Positions 38,701 to 51,700 of a stretch of DNA of 64,000 nucleotides are shown here, in pieces. A program made the position numbers and the translations under genes. Position 1 is the first letter of the stretch. Each line of letters begins with the position of its first letter. The notes below the pieces were generated by a model that was given only the letters and a program-made list of their open reading frames with translations, did no database searches and was not told the DNA's origin. This DNA is from Branchiostoma floridae (lineage: Eukaryota > Chordata > Leptocardii > Amphioxiformes > Branchiostomatidae): assembly GCF_000003815.2 (NCBI RefSeq), contig NC_049982.1:30645615-30709614 (forward strand), in the 5' to 3' direction.

Positions 38701-41700
38701 GGGGTTGCTATCACATTAATTCTCCATAGTAGAATCCTGGACCACTCTTTGGAGAATAAATGTGAAAAGGGGGTTGCTATCACATTAATTCTCCAGTAGA
38801 AGAATCCTGGATCTCTCTTTGGAGAATTAATGTGATAAGTGGGTTGTTATCACATTAATTCTCCAGTAGAAGAATCCTGGATCTCTCTATGAAGAATTAA
38901 TGTGATAAGGGGGTTGCTATCACATTTGATTCTTCAGAAGAAGAATCCTGGATCACTCTCTGGAGAATTAATGTGATAAGGGGGTTGCTATCACATCAAT
39001 TCTCCAGTAGAAGAATGGAAATGAAAAAATGAGACAAAGTTTTTACTTATCGCTATCACATATTTTGTAATTATCACGCTTTTCATGAGAAATACTTTTT
39101 TGAGCTAAAAGAATGAGATAAATAGCTAACTCTGCATACGGTTCTAATGAGTAAATTGACCAATTCAAACCGTTTTTCTAGTTAGCTGTAATTGTATTGA
39201 ATTGTGCTGCCAGTTCGTGCTAGTGACGCTGAAGATGAGTGACAGATGTCACTCAAAACGTCCGGAGTAAATCTTTTTTAGCCAGTTGTAAAGATTGAAT
39301 TGTATTTGAATATACTTTACCTGGATGTCTAATCTTTATACATGATTATATTAGAGGTTTGCATGTAAACAAACATTTCAATATTTGGACTTTATCTTCA
39401 CCTTTCTCTTCGCAGAGGTTATGGAGAAAATCGCTGGAGGTATGAGGCCACCTTTCCGTCCCATGCTTCCTACGTCGGACAAGATCCACCCCCTGGTCCT
39501 GCGCATCATGCAGGAGTGCTGGACGGAGGATCCCCTGAGACGGCCCGACTTCGCTACTGTCCGGAGCCAACTCTTCACGGAACTCAAGGCAGGGAAGTAA
39601 GGCACTCGGTCATGATTTAGGCATGGGAAACAACCAATCAACCAATCAATCAATTAATCATTTAATCGATCGATCAATCAAACAATCTCGTTGGGCAAAT
39701 GTAACGCTAGTCTACCTTTATCCGTTAGGTGTCCGTTGCTTTTAAAAACAGCGTTATCAAATTAGCGACATTGGTTTAGAATTGCAATATTTTCAAGACA
39801 TTGTCAAGATATTCACGACTTGATATCCCTAAATACCCTTTTTTCAACTACAATGGATTTAGGTTACCCCGCGGATGAAGATCAAGTAGCGTTACTTGAC
39901 ATAAAGGACAACATTTGGTTTATAGTCCTGGATCAATTTGTTCTATTTGCGCAATGGCCGACGTCTGTATACTTTTAGAACCATCTTGTTTCTAAATTTG
40001 TTTCGATTTGAGCTTTAATAGTTGTAATGTAGAATTTGAGCTTTTAGAATATCTAGTCATTCACAAGTTTCTAGCTAAGAAAAACAACGTTACAATTGTG
40101 TGTTTATGTTTTTAAAAAGAAGATTGTAAAGGAAAGAATAAGTTGACTGACACCGACGCCTGAAGACTTTTAAGTCATTCCATTTCTAGTGTAGTTTTGA
40201 CCTGGCCGTTTCAATTTGAATTGAGAATGTGAACTTTTAGAATTTCTAATAAAGATTCCTGGTAGGAAAAACATAACGTTGCTTCTGTAATTTTATAATC
40301 ATGAGATTCGACGTAACTACTTTTTGGCTCAAGGTTGCATGTAGAGTCGCTAACCATTGGACTACGTAACAATAACACTCTCCACCCGGATTTTTGTGCC
40401 TTATTGTGACAGGAACACGAACCTCATGGATGACATCATACACAAGATGGAGACCTACACCGGCAAACTGGAGAAGATGGTGGAAGAGAGGAACGAGCAG
40501 CTGATGGGAGAGAGGATGAGAGCAGAGGCGGTTTTGGACGCACTGCTGCCCCGGTATGCAAATCGTTCTCCCTAATAATTTTTTTTACAAAAAATGGACA
40601 TACAGCACACAGTGTCGGACAATTGAATTAATCCTAATAGTCTTCCTATTTGTTCACCTATTCACCCATGGGTAGTAGGCCAAGGAGTTTTTGTTGGGTA
40701 ACAGGAACCCTGTCACGCACTGCCTGAGTGCGCCGTGTACGGCCAGTCCTGAAATGCCTCGTTAGATGCTCCCGTCATGCTTAGCGCGAGTATTTCCCGT
40801 CATTCTTTATTCCATCTCTTTCCTAAGTTTTCTGTATACAGGTACGAATCCCTAGGTGTTTCTTCTTGCCCAACTGTGTAATGTATTGACCACTTCAACT
40901 TTGTGACTATGATACTCAAAGACTTCCCAATGTCAAAAGTGATGATGCTCAAATCTCCACCTCTTTGACGTAAGAAGAAGGATTAGAGCTTACTTGGTAA
41001 TGGATACAGAAATGGGTATTGAAAAGGATATCTGGTTGAATCCATGTCCATTTGCTAAAGATCAAGTTCCATTAGCGTTTTGATGCTTTCTCAAAGGAGA
41101 TTGATTAAACAGGGAGGCATTGTACAAAAAAAGATTAACAAGGAAAGGATAAGAATCAGGTTTAATTTGTCGATGAAGGTTAGACATCCAAGGAAGCATA
41201 TACGCCCAAAAGCATTCACACAAGCAGCTTGATATGATATTTGAAACGGTCAGACGTTTCAAATAGCATCCACTATGTTTCGTCAGTGACACTGAGATCT
41301 GGAAGAAACTGGTTTTTATACCCTAACTAGACCAGATACTTGCAGACCTCTTCAGTCGTCAGTGTCACTAACGAAAGGTGGTGGATGCTGTCTAAAACGT
41401 ATGACCTTTTAACCCTGTCTAGACGGGGGGGGGGGGGTGCTAAAAGTTTCAGCGCCAAATTTGACGTCGTATAACTGGTGAACGACGTGTGTTAGGACTA
41501 CGAAACTTGGTGACTTTTCCTAGAATACTGTTGGCAACAATTCTATGAGTTCGTGATTTTTCGTGTTGCCATAGCAACGGGTTTTCGACAGGTATATTTT
41601 GCCAAATTTTAGAATAAGATTTATAATGTTTTTTTTTTGTTGTTGTTGTCATCTCCAGCCCAGTCGCCGAGAAGCTCAAAATAGGAGAGCAGGTCCCACC

Positions 41701-42585
41701 GGAGTTTTTTGAACAGGCAACGATATTCTTCTCCGACATCGTTGGCTTTACCAAGATTTCAGCTGCAAGTACTCCTTTTCAGGTAAGGCTAAAGGAAGGA
41801 AATTTTATGGATGACATCAGTCCGCTTAGTATCATCGAATCTAACGATCAGTATACGATAAAACTTTTTTGACAAACTTTTTTTATTCACACGCCCACAT
41901 CAGTTTTTCATATAATCAAATCAACATGGCCTTACTGTAACAATGGTATACTCATAATCTCAAGAAGTCCATATCACTTGACTTTCGTGCCGGAAAATTA
42001 TTTTTTCTAAATAAAACCAGTAACGTTATATCTCATTGTTTACATCTGTGAATTTGTCTAAGCTACTGACAAACCCTGAAAACCCGTCATTCCTTTATCG
42101 AGTTATCATCTTCTAAAGATCATGTGTTTACACATACTTGTATTATATAATGTTAACAAGACTGGCAATAAAAATATTATTGCCATGACGACGATTGAGG
42201 GGAACAACAATACAGCTCAAATCAGAAACAGACTGGAACTTCCCTGTCGCACTAACCCTGGCACAATATACGAGCCCACCTATAACATAAACCTACAGCC
42301 AGCAGAACTGCTTGATAGCGATCGCGACTAGATGTATCACTTTTGTTTACGTCTCTGACAGACTATCGACCTTCTGAATGATCTGTACTCCCTGTTGGAC
42401 GGCATTCTCAGCCAGCATGACGTGTACAAGGTACGTTGAACTTACGGGAAAGATTTCTACCCCAAGAGATTTTGAATCACCTTTCAATCGAAATCTACAT
42501 GTGTGGTTGTGGGTGTGAGTGTCTCTGTGTGTATATGTGTGAGTGTGTGTGTATGTATGTATATGCATGCGTGTGTGTATGTGTG

Positions 42586-42625
<40 letters not shown>

Positions 42626-42737
42626 TGTATATGTATGTATGTATGTATGTATGTGCGTGCGTGTGTGTATTTGTGTGTGTATGTATGTATGTATGTATGT
42701 ATGTATGTGCGTGCGTGCGTGTGTGTATATATATATA

Positions 42738-42783
<46 letters not shown>

Positions 42784-45700
42784 TGTGTCTGTGTCTGTCT
42801 GTCCGTCTAAATGAATGTCTGTGTGTATGTTAATACTGACCACGGTAAAACCCTTAATCACATCAGCCCTGTAGCATTGACTATGGCTGAACAGTCCTGT
42901 AGATTCGAGAATATCAGTCTCTGTTACATAATTTACATGTGTAAGCCTACTCTGTTGCAAAGTTATGTTTTCAGGTTGTGCCTTTTTTCTTGCGCTACCG
43001 TCTTCTAATTTTAGCTGCCTTGGCATTGTGTATCTCCATCTGGATCTGTCATTTGAAATGTCCATTCAGTCCTGAGGACCGTATCATACTAATAAAAATA
43101 TATCAATGATTAAAGATTGCTTGTCTTACAAAATGTACCTCATGTCACGTACAGAAAGTGTAAATGAAAGATAATCTGAGATTTTCTCCATCCCTTTTGC
43201 TGTCTATGGTGCTGAATCGCCCTCTGTCAAAATACATGCCCATTGCAACGGTTATATATACCGGTCTAATTTTAAGATGCATCATGAGCGGAGACATATC
43301 TACCAAAGCTACAGCAGAGATAAAAAATCTGAATATAAAGGAGAGATGTTCTCTATTCTGAAGTTAAGGTTAACATAGTGAAGCACCCTCTATCGAAATG
43401 CGCACCCATTGCAGTACTTCAAGATACATGGGTTGGTTGGGAGTCTCTTTTGACGGCGCCTCAAGGGCGGAGGCATTTTTAACAAATAGGATACGTGAAT
43501 ATAAATGAGCAATGGCTTCTGTTCTCAGGTTGAGACTATCGGCGATGCCTACATGGTGGCTTCCGGACTTCCCAAACGAAACGGCAACCGTCATTCTGCT
43601 GAGATATGTAACATGGCCCTACATATACAACTGGCAATGAGTCAGGTGTGTAATGTTCTTCCAAAATACTATCATTCCACTCATTTGATTGACATTTGAT
43701 TTTGAGCCCCAAGGAATCTCCTTTTCTTATCTCCGCGAAAAATAGAAATATAGTTTTGGGGTTGTGTCTTTGTGTCTCTCTGTCTAATTGCGTTTAATTT
43801 TTATAATCCAAAACCCTCTTGATAGATTACAACATTACAACACTGGAGTAAAAGAAGATATTCACAAAAAAACAAGCATATTTCTAGAAGGGATTAGATC
43901 TTCGATGTCTGGTTTTCGTATAGGAATTCGTGATAAAGCACATGCCGGGCACCCCGCTGATGCTCCGGGTGGGTGTCCACACGGGGCCGGTAGCTGCCGG
44001 GGTTGTCGGGACAACCATGCCTCGGTACTGTCTGTTCGGCGACACGGTCACCATGGCCAACATGATGGAGTCAAAGGGAGCAGGTAAACCAATCTTATTG
44101 CTTAGCATGAAAGTTCATCTGTGTTGATAAATGACATTGTGGAAAACACTAAACTTTACGTAAACAACACCAAGTTAGATTGGGACTTACCCCAAAAATT
44201 TCTCCGTCAGCCTTGTTAAAGGAATGGACCCGTCTGCTGTAGCTTCCGGCCGTGACGTCAGGGACACACCACTGCAGCAGACGGTCGTAAATGCCAGATA
44301 ACCCGTGTCGCCCCCGTCTCTGTTTTCTGTTCAATCTCATTCCTGTGAAGCTTAACTTTAAACACAACGATCTATCTCGATTCTATTTTTGATTGAAAAG
44401 GTTTTGTTGCAAATTAAAGCTCACGGGGCTAATAGGAAGAGAACAAAAGTAAATATTAACGTACTAACATAAAGTGATTGAATGCAGGCGAACTACAAGT
44501 GAATAATGAAAATTCTAACGAACTAAGATTAGGTGATTAAATGTACATATAGTATGCATACTAGGGTTTAATGTCTACGTTACTGTTATGGGGTTTGACT
44601 TCTTGTTAAAAAAACATTTGAAAATGAAACGTCCCGTATTTTCCATGACGGGTTGTATCGATGATCCCAGTAGGAAGAGAATCTTTTGTTGGGTTTTCAA
44701 CAATAAAAAACTTCGTTTGATTTTTTTTTTTCGAAACCACATACACATATAGAAAAGACAAAACAAGTGATAATCTAAATACACACTGTATCATCTTTAC
44801 ATTAATCAACGCGGCTTTGAACCTGTTTATTTGAGCACAGAATCTGTCAGTTTTGTAACATGAACAAGGTCGAAGATGAAGCCCACTTTTTATTAGATTG
44901 TAGTTTATATAGTAAGGATAGAAGTATTCTTTTTGGCTATATCATAGGAAAGTTCCCTCGCTTTGAATCTTTGTCTTGTATTGAAAAATTCATTTTTCTT
45001 ATGAGGTTTGATCGAACGACATTATACACACACATCTCAAGCTACATATTCAACATTACTAAGAAACGAGAAGAAGGCGAACAGATGTATTAGACTAGTT
45101 TTGGAAACCATGTGTACTGCATTACTACCTTTTGTACCTATATGCCTGTACTTAGCCCGATAGGGCATGAATGTGCAATAAAGGCTATTATTATTATTAT
45201 TATTTCAGGTAAATGGTGGTTGACAGGTTGTCCATTTGTATCGGTAGTTTTCTTTCGCATAATCGGTGTCAGAATGAACCACACGTCACTTAGAAAGGTC
45301 ATTATAACATTTTCAGGATCATCTCATATGCACATTTATTACTTTACACCAAAAAAAGGTCTACCAACTTAAGTTTTGATAACAACTGCACCTTCGAAAT
45401 GCCAGCTGTTTTTTTTTTAACAAGTGACCGTAGGTAATATACTCTGTGACCTAATTATGGTTTATGTTGGTTGTGATGTTTTCTGTGGGGTATGACCCAG
45501 TGTTTATATCGCATACAGAACATCTGCTTGACGGTATCACATTACCACAAGGCTTAAGGCGCAATCATAAGTAGGACCTGAACCACTATACTGGACGGCC
45601 TAGGGGTGAAAACTAAAATTGTTACATCCATAATAAAAAAAATAGCTACGGCGAAAAAAAATAACGTGCATCATTTCCCAACGGAGTACAGACGGCATGC

Positions 45701-48700
45701 CAATCCACATGCGATTGCGGCATACGGAACATAGAGATATAGGTGCGAACGCTCAACGCACAAAGTGATTACAATACTCTGTTGGACGTTACCCTCCAGT
45801 CACAGAGTAATAAAGCTCTTGTTTCTTTTCAGCACATCGTGTCCACATCAGCGGCACAACCAGAGCAGCCCTGATGAACATGACTGGGTACCACATCGAA
45901 CCCAGGGGAAAGGTGGAGCTCACGGTAAACTATGATATCATTTTTTTTCATTCATCCCATAGCCTTTTAATCAGCCGTAGGCTGATTAATTAGCCGTAGG
46001 GGCAGCACAACATGTTGTGCTGCAGAGCAGTGACCACCAATCATGTCTTCCCTATCCTTATAATGCATTTAATGGCAAATAGAAGCTGTCAAAAGTCACC
46101 TACCTGACGTTTCGTTCTCGAAAAACTAACATTGAGAGGGTAGCCCGGCTTCTAAAATGTCCATTCTCAACTTTTCGGAACTTTCTGACCACTGGAACAC
46201 ATGTGATTTGCATCCAAACGCAACTCGGTGACCTTTGACCCCATCTGGCACTACAATGACAGCTACATAACAAACTTCTTTCTAGTGTCCAGGCACCCAA
46301 AACAGGCTTGAAAGTCTGTTTTTTTTCGACATGATAAAAAACCTACAACCCTTACCTGTAGAATACAGCTCCAAGATGCCAACATTTCCAAAGAAAAACA
46401 CATCTTCTGATACTTTTAAAAGTCAATCCTGAGGGGACTCACCGGGGACCTTCTGCGCAGCCGTCAATTAGGGTCATTGCCCTGCATCAATAGACATTTT
46501 AGTCCCCTGGCGGCGCCCCATCATTCACCATGCCCCGTCTCCTCTCCGGGGCATGGTGAATGATGTAATCACCGGGAAAGTCGTGTAAAGTGCCTTTCCC
46601 AAGGGCACAAGATCTGTGGCACGGCAGGCGGCTTCGAACCCGCCACCTCTCGGTGCAGATCCGCACATGCTACCACTGCGCCACGCGGTCCTACAAACTA
46701 TGATATATTGCATGTTAACTTGAAAGATCATCTGTGTTGATAGAAGTCATTATTGAAGTAATTTAACCGTAATATCTAACACTAAAATTGGACTCACCCA
46801 ATTTTTCGACTGCATCAGTCTTTGTCAAGGAATGAACAATCCACTGCTGCCCTGACGTCACGTTATGTGGATAGAACACATGACTCAGTAAGTATTGGAT
46901 CATACGTTGCGGAAAGTCTATGGCACGCATGCGCACCGTCACAACTTTACAACAATCCCTGAACAGAGACGGTGGGCGCCATAGACTTCCTGCAACTACA
47001 CTGCTTACTGAGTCACGTGTTCTACCTGCATAACGTGACGTCACGGCAGCAGTGGGTTGCTCATTCCTTGACAAAGACCGGTGCTCTTCAGTTTGACATT
47101 TTGTGTTGGATATTAATATTACAGTTGAATTACTTCAATAATGATATAATACATGAATTTTTCCGAAAATAATTTTATCAGGTTGGTAGATCATAAGACA
47201 CAGGAGTTGTCTTTTACACAACCAGTTAATCTCGCCTTAGCTGACGTTTTAATGCCTGTCAGACATCTTCCTCATAGTTTGTAAGTAAGAGTTCTGCTTC
47301 TCGTCGCTAGCTATATGTAGCCGATGTAGGTGGCGCTTTTGCGGCGAGAAGCATAACTCCAGTTAGAAGCTCTGAGGAAGATGTCTGACAGGCATCGAAA
47401 CGCAGCTGAGGTGAGATTAACTGGTTGTGTAAAAGAAAACTCATATATTCTACATGAATACCATATAGGAGGGACTCCCAAACAATACTTACATTGCAGG
47501 CCCAAAGCATGTTCAAGGGCGACGGATGGGCAAAAAACACAATTGGTCGTTGTGGTTATTGACAGGTCATTGAAATATTATTTCAATTAAGGACCATTGA
47601 CATCGTTATTTGCTTGTTTATCGCAAACCTGTAAAATTGCATATCGCGTATTTACATAAACATGAAATATCTATCCTAAGCTCTGATGCGCTACCGACAG
47701 TATAAGAAAGAGCCAACAACAAGTGACCGTAGGTAACAAACTCTGTGACCTAATTATGGTTTATGTTGGTTCTGATGTTTTCCGTGGTGTATGACTCGGT
47801 GTTTATATATATGAATATTATGATCAGTGGGAGTCTGCGAAAACTAACACTGCTCCAGAATTCATGTGTAGAAACGAGCTGTTGATATGGTACGTGCTAG
47901 TGCACGCACCTGTTCCGTGGTGTAGTGCTACAAATAGTTAAGAGTTTCCCAACGTTTGCTTGGAGATCGTCACAATGTCACCACCCTATATCTGCTTGAC
48001 TTGCATGTCAATCTCTGGATAGGGACATGAGCCATGTACCCATAACCGCCTCTGTCCTCGTACATATTCTGGCTCCTTATCGCTAAGTCTGCGTCTGCAT
48101 ACCCTACACCTGAGGGAGCCTAGCTTCACTGGGTTAAAATTGTGTGTTCACGTTAGTGTCTGCTTATTCCCGAGTTGTTGACAAAACCTTATCGCAGAGT
48201 TCATCTCCAACAGCTGTTCTGGAATGTACTTTCCTGTGTGGCACATTGAGAACCGACTTTTATGTTCCTTTAATGACCCCTGTCAATCAAATGCCTACTT
48301 TTCCCGGGTACGAGGTAGCACAGCTGTTTTTTTTTTTTTGGTTTTTTTTCTAAATCATGTTCGTAGGGCCTGATGTTACCATCATGGTGATGAAGAGCGG
48401 CCCATAGCGATAACTGTAGCAGCATCTCTTCTCCCTAAGTCAGAAACATCAAGCTTAAGCAAGCTTGACTTCACTGACTCAATAGGCGAAGCAGGGGTTA
48501 CGACGCTGCTCGGGAAATCCCCTACCCCATTTTGGCCGGAATGGTTTGATCCGCCACATCGCACCATCGCACATGTGGCGGGTTCTTTTACGTGCCCGAG
48601 GTGTGGCTCTCCCCAAACACGGGACCTCCATTTAACGTCCTATCCGAGGGACGACTCATTTTCACTTGAGTAAAGTGAGGAAAGTCGTGTAAAGTGCCTT

Positions 48701-51700
48701 TCCCAAGGGCACAAGACCGGCAACACGGCAGGCGGATTCGGACCGGCGACCTCTCGGTCACGGGCCGAATACACTACCACTGTGCTACACGGCCCCACTA
48801 GAGCCCCACTGTTGTCAATTTCCGACGAGGACAACATCTGCTTGACGGTATCAAATAACTACAACGCTTAAGGCACAATCATAAGGAAGACCTGAACCAC
48901 TATACCGGACGGCGTAGGGGTGAAAACTGAAATTATTACATCCATAATAAAAACAGCTACGGCGAAAAAAAAACAACGTGCATCATTTCCTAACCGAGTA
49001 CAGACGACATGCCAATCCACATGCGATTGCGGCATACGGTACATAGAGATATAGGTGCGAACAGCCAACGCACAAAGTGATTACAATACTCTGTTACTGG
49101 AGGTTACCCTCCAGTGTCACAGAGTAAAAACAATATGTTTTCCCTAACGGTGAAACCTAATGAGTTTTAGGGTTAACCCAGGACAATGTAATAAGGTAAC
49201 ACAACTTTAATGTAAATGTGAAAGAGGCAAATACAAGCAATAGTAACTAGCTTGTTATCGTTCATTACTTCTCAATCGTTTGATGCCTTGATTACGGAAA
49301 TATAGACTAATTTTCTGCCTTAAGCCTTCGCGTCAAAACAGAATGAATGACGCAAATGTTCAATTTGGCAAATTATCACGAATAGAAATATAACCATATG
49401 TTTTGAATACAGAATTTGTCTCATGTGCGAATCAATTGAATACAAAATTACCAAATTCACAAAATAGTCAAATGTTCCTCTTCTAGGAATCGAAGTTATG
49501 GAGCCATTGGAAAAATGGCTGTGGTATAATTTTAGGGCAAGATTATTGTTAGTTGTTGTAAATGTTTTTCCTTGATTAGAGAAAAGAAGTTTCAATTATT
49601 CAGTATATTTTATCTGTTGTTTATGAATCTTAATAGTAGTCCCTTCAATGAAGTTGGTAAGTTATTTCCAAGGGACATCGACCTCTCATAGGCTCCTTTA
49701 CCGGCCTCTCTGGGGGCATGGGTGTAAGTTGTTGGGAGGGGGGGGGGTGATTCATGATTTTAAACTGGGAATACAGCGGGAAAGGAAAATACCGGGAAAG
49801 GAATATATGCCGGAAACCTTGTACTTACCCCCTACAAGCTTCCCAGCATATATTCCTTTCCCGGCATTTTTTCCTTTCCTAGTATTTTTCCTATCCCGCC
49901 GTGCGTTATTCCCAGTTTAAAATCATAAACACCCCTCCCCCCTTACAACAACAAATTACGCCAATGCCTCCAGAGAGGCCAGTGAAGGAGGCTACACCTC
50001 TTACAAAATCCAAACGAATCATGATACAGGAAAATGTAACGTATGATTGGATGAAGGATAATTTCACAAAGCATCATGAACTAGTAAGCATTCATTCCGG
50101 ATCAATAAATAATAACCTAGGTAACCTTAAAAGAATAAAAACTCAAGTTTTCACCGTTTCATACATAATACCTTGAAAATCTGACTGTGTAGGGTCAGAA
50201 ATTGTGGGGTCAATTAGTGGACTAATCTTTGTAGTACCTGCTCAATCTGCACCCATCACTAAATGACAGCTGCTACACATCCGCCTACGCATCAACCAGA
50301 TTGACGCATATATGATACATGTCTTGTGGTCTTTGAGTGCCGGATATGAAAAATATCAGAGCGTCTAGCAGTTTCGATAGCCGGATATGAAAAATATGAT
50401 ATCAGTTGTCTGAAATTTACATACGATTTATACAAGTTTTCGGTGTCGTTTTGCAGCAATTTATATGTCATTATATAAAAAATTTTAGGCATTTTTTCGA
50501 TGATATTTTTTACGCGTTTTTCTTCTGTGTAAATCAATAGGTCGGGTCAAGTCAACTTATGTCCTGTCAAAGAACGCCCATACGCTAACCAGCGAAGAAA
50601 TTTAGTAACATTTTATCAGTTTAGATAATTTAAGTAGCAAATTCGTGCCAATGGGGCTACTTGAAAATGAAGGAAGACTAGATACATGAAATGAATGAAT
50701 GTGGTCTAAATACATGTAGATGATATAAATTCTAACATACAAATATCAATTAATTAAGCAAGCTGATGAATTTACATAATATAAATTCTAACATACAAAT
50801 ATACATACGTTACAGAATAGGGTACTAAATAAAGGCTATTGCCGGTAATAACTGAAAGGCGATAATTTCAAACACAAGTTGAGTAGGCGCGGAACAAGGA
50901 AGCCAAATTAATTAGCAGCCCAGTGTATAAACGGAACGCTACTAAGTCAACTTCGCTGGTTTCCCATTTTTGGAGACATTTATTATAAGCTTTCCAAAAC
51001 ATGCAGTTGAACATCAATACAATACTTTCAGAGATCATAGGGGCGATATATAGTCCGTTATGAAACAAGAAAATTTTATTCAGGATTACACCAAAACTGT
51101 ATCTATCCATGCCTTTGCATCTTTCGTAGAAAGAGTTGAATCAAGCTTCTGAGATGGTCATGAGGTAGATATTCATTGAAATGTGAGAGAATACAAAAGA
51201 GCATAGAAGAAAGTTTTTCGTAGGAGGAGGCATGAATTGTTGCTGTTAATAAGTGCATGTGGCCCATTATCGTGAAGCTGGTATCCCACCACTGTTGGAG
51301 TTTCATTTTCCTGGTAACTCGCCGCTGTAGGAGTTCTATTTTCCGTCCCTTTTTTATTGTGATATAATGAAGTGTGTTTCAAACAATATCTCAAAAGCAA
51401 TTTTTGCACTTCTTTCTTATGAAAAAATTCTTAATTTGTCACCAAAAGACTTTCCGTAAAGTTTTCACAAGAGACCTAGCATTCGAAGTTTGGTGTTGGC
51501 AATTCTTATAAAGTTTGATAACTTTGATCGACTTAACGTTATATGCCTATCTCCCCTACTACTGTTAGCCTAAGATGGTTTTCATAGTAAATGGATTCTT
51601 TGTGAATTGTTAATGGATTCATGAACTTTATTGACAATTGTGCAGATTACAATGTATGGCAACAACTATAATAATTACACATAATACATAATAGAGGTAA

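Larger units (their letters stand above)
29774..39415. other. Intron 18 of the cyclase gene (9.6 kb) with nested gene
   Basis: The largest cyclase intron. It holds the complete antisense lectin gene (31217-34434), a 69-bp satellite element in two opposite-facing copies (29915-30276 and 37745-39130), two opposite-facing copies of another repeat (30868-31095 and 34795-34916), a LINE fragment, two foldback elements, a SINE-like piece and a 222-bp assembly gap. Confidence 0.8.
47720..49126. repeat. Dispersed repeat interrupted by about 1 kb
   Basis: 47720-47810 matches the first 90 bp of 45421-45812, and 48833-49126 matches the rest (CATCTGCTTGACGGTATCA to CACAGAGTAA). The intervening 47811-48832 contains another dispersed repeat and a SINE. 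Confidence 0.75.

Noticed and set aside
37745-39060. Regular repeat array resembling a CRISPR
   Set aside because: The whole 69-bp period is conserved with no unique spacers, the sequence is eukaryotic, and a shorter copy with shared flanks shows a minisatellite inside a mobile element.
42484-43065. 193-codon minus-strand open frame and its plus-strand partners
   Set aside because: Low-complexity translation of a (TG)n/(TGTA)n microsatellite.
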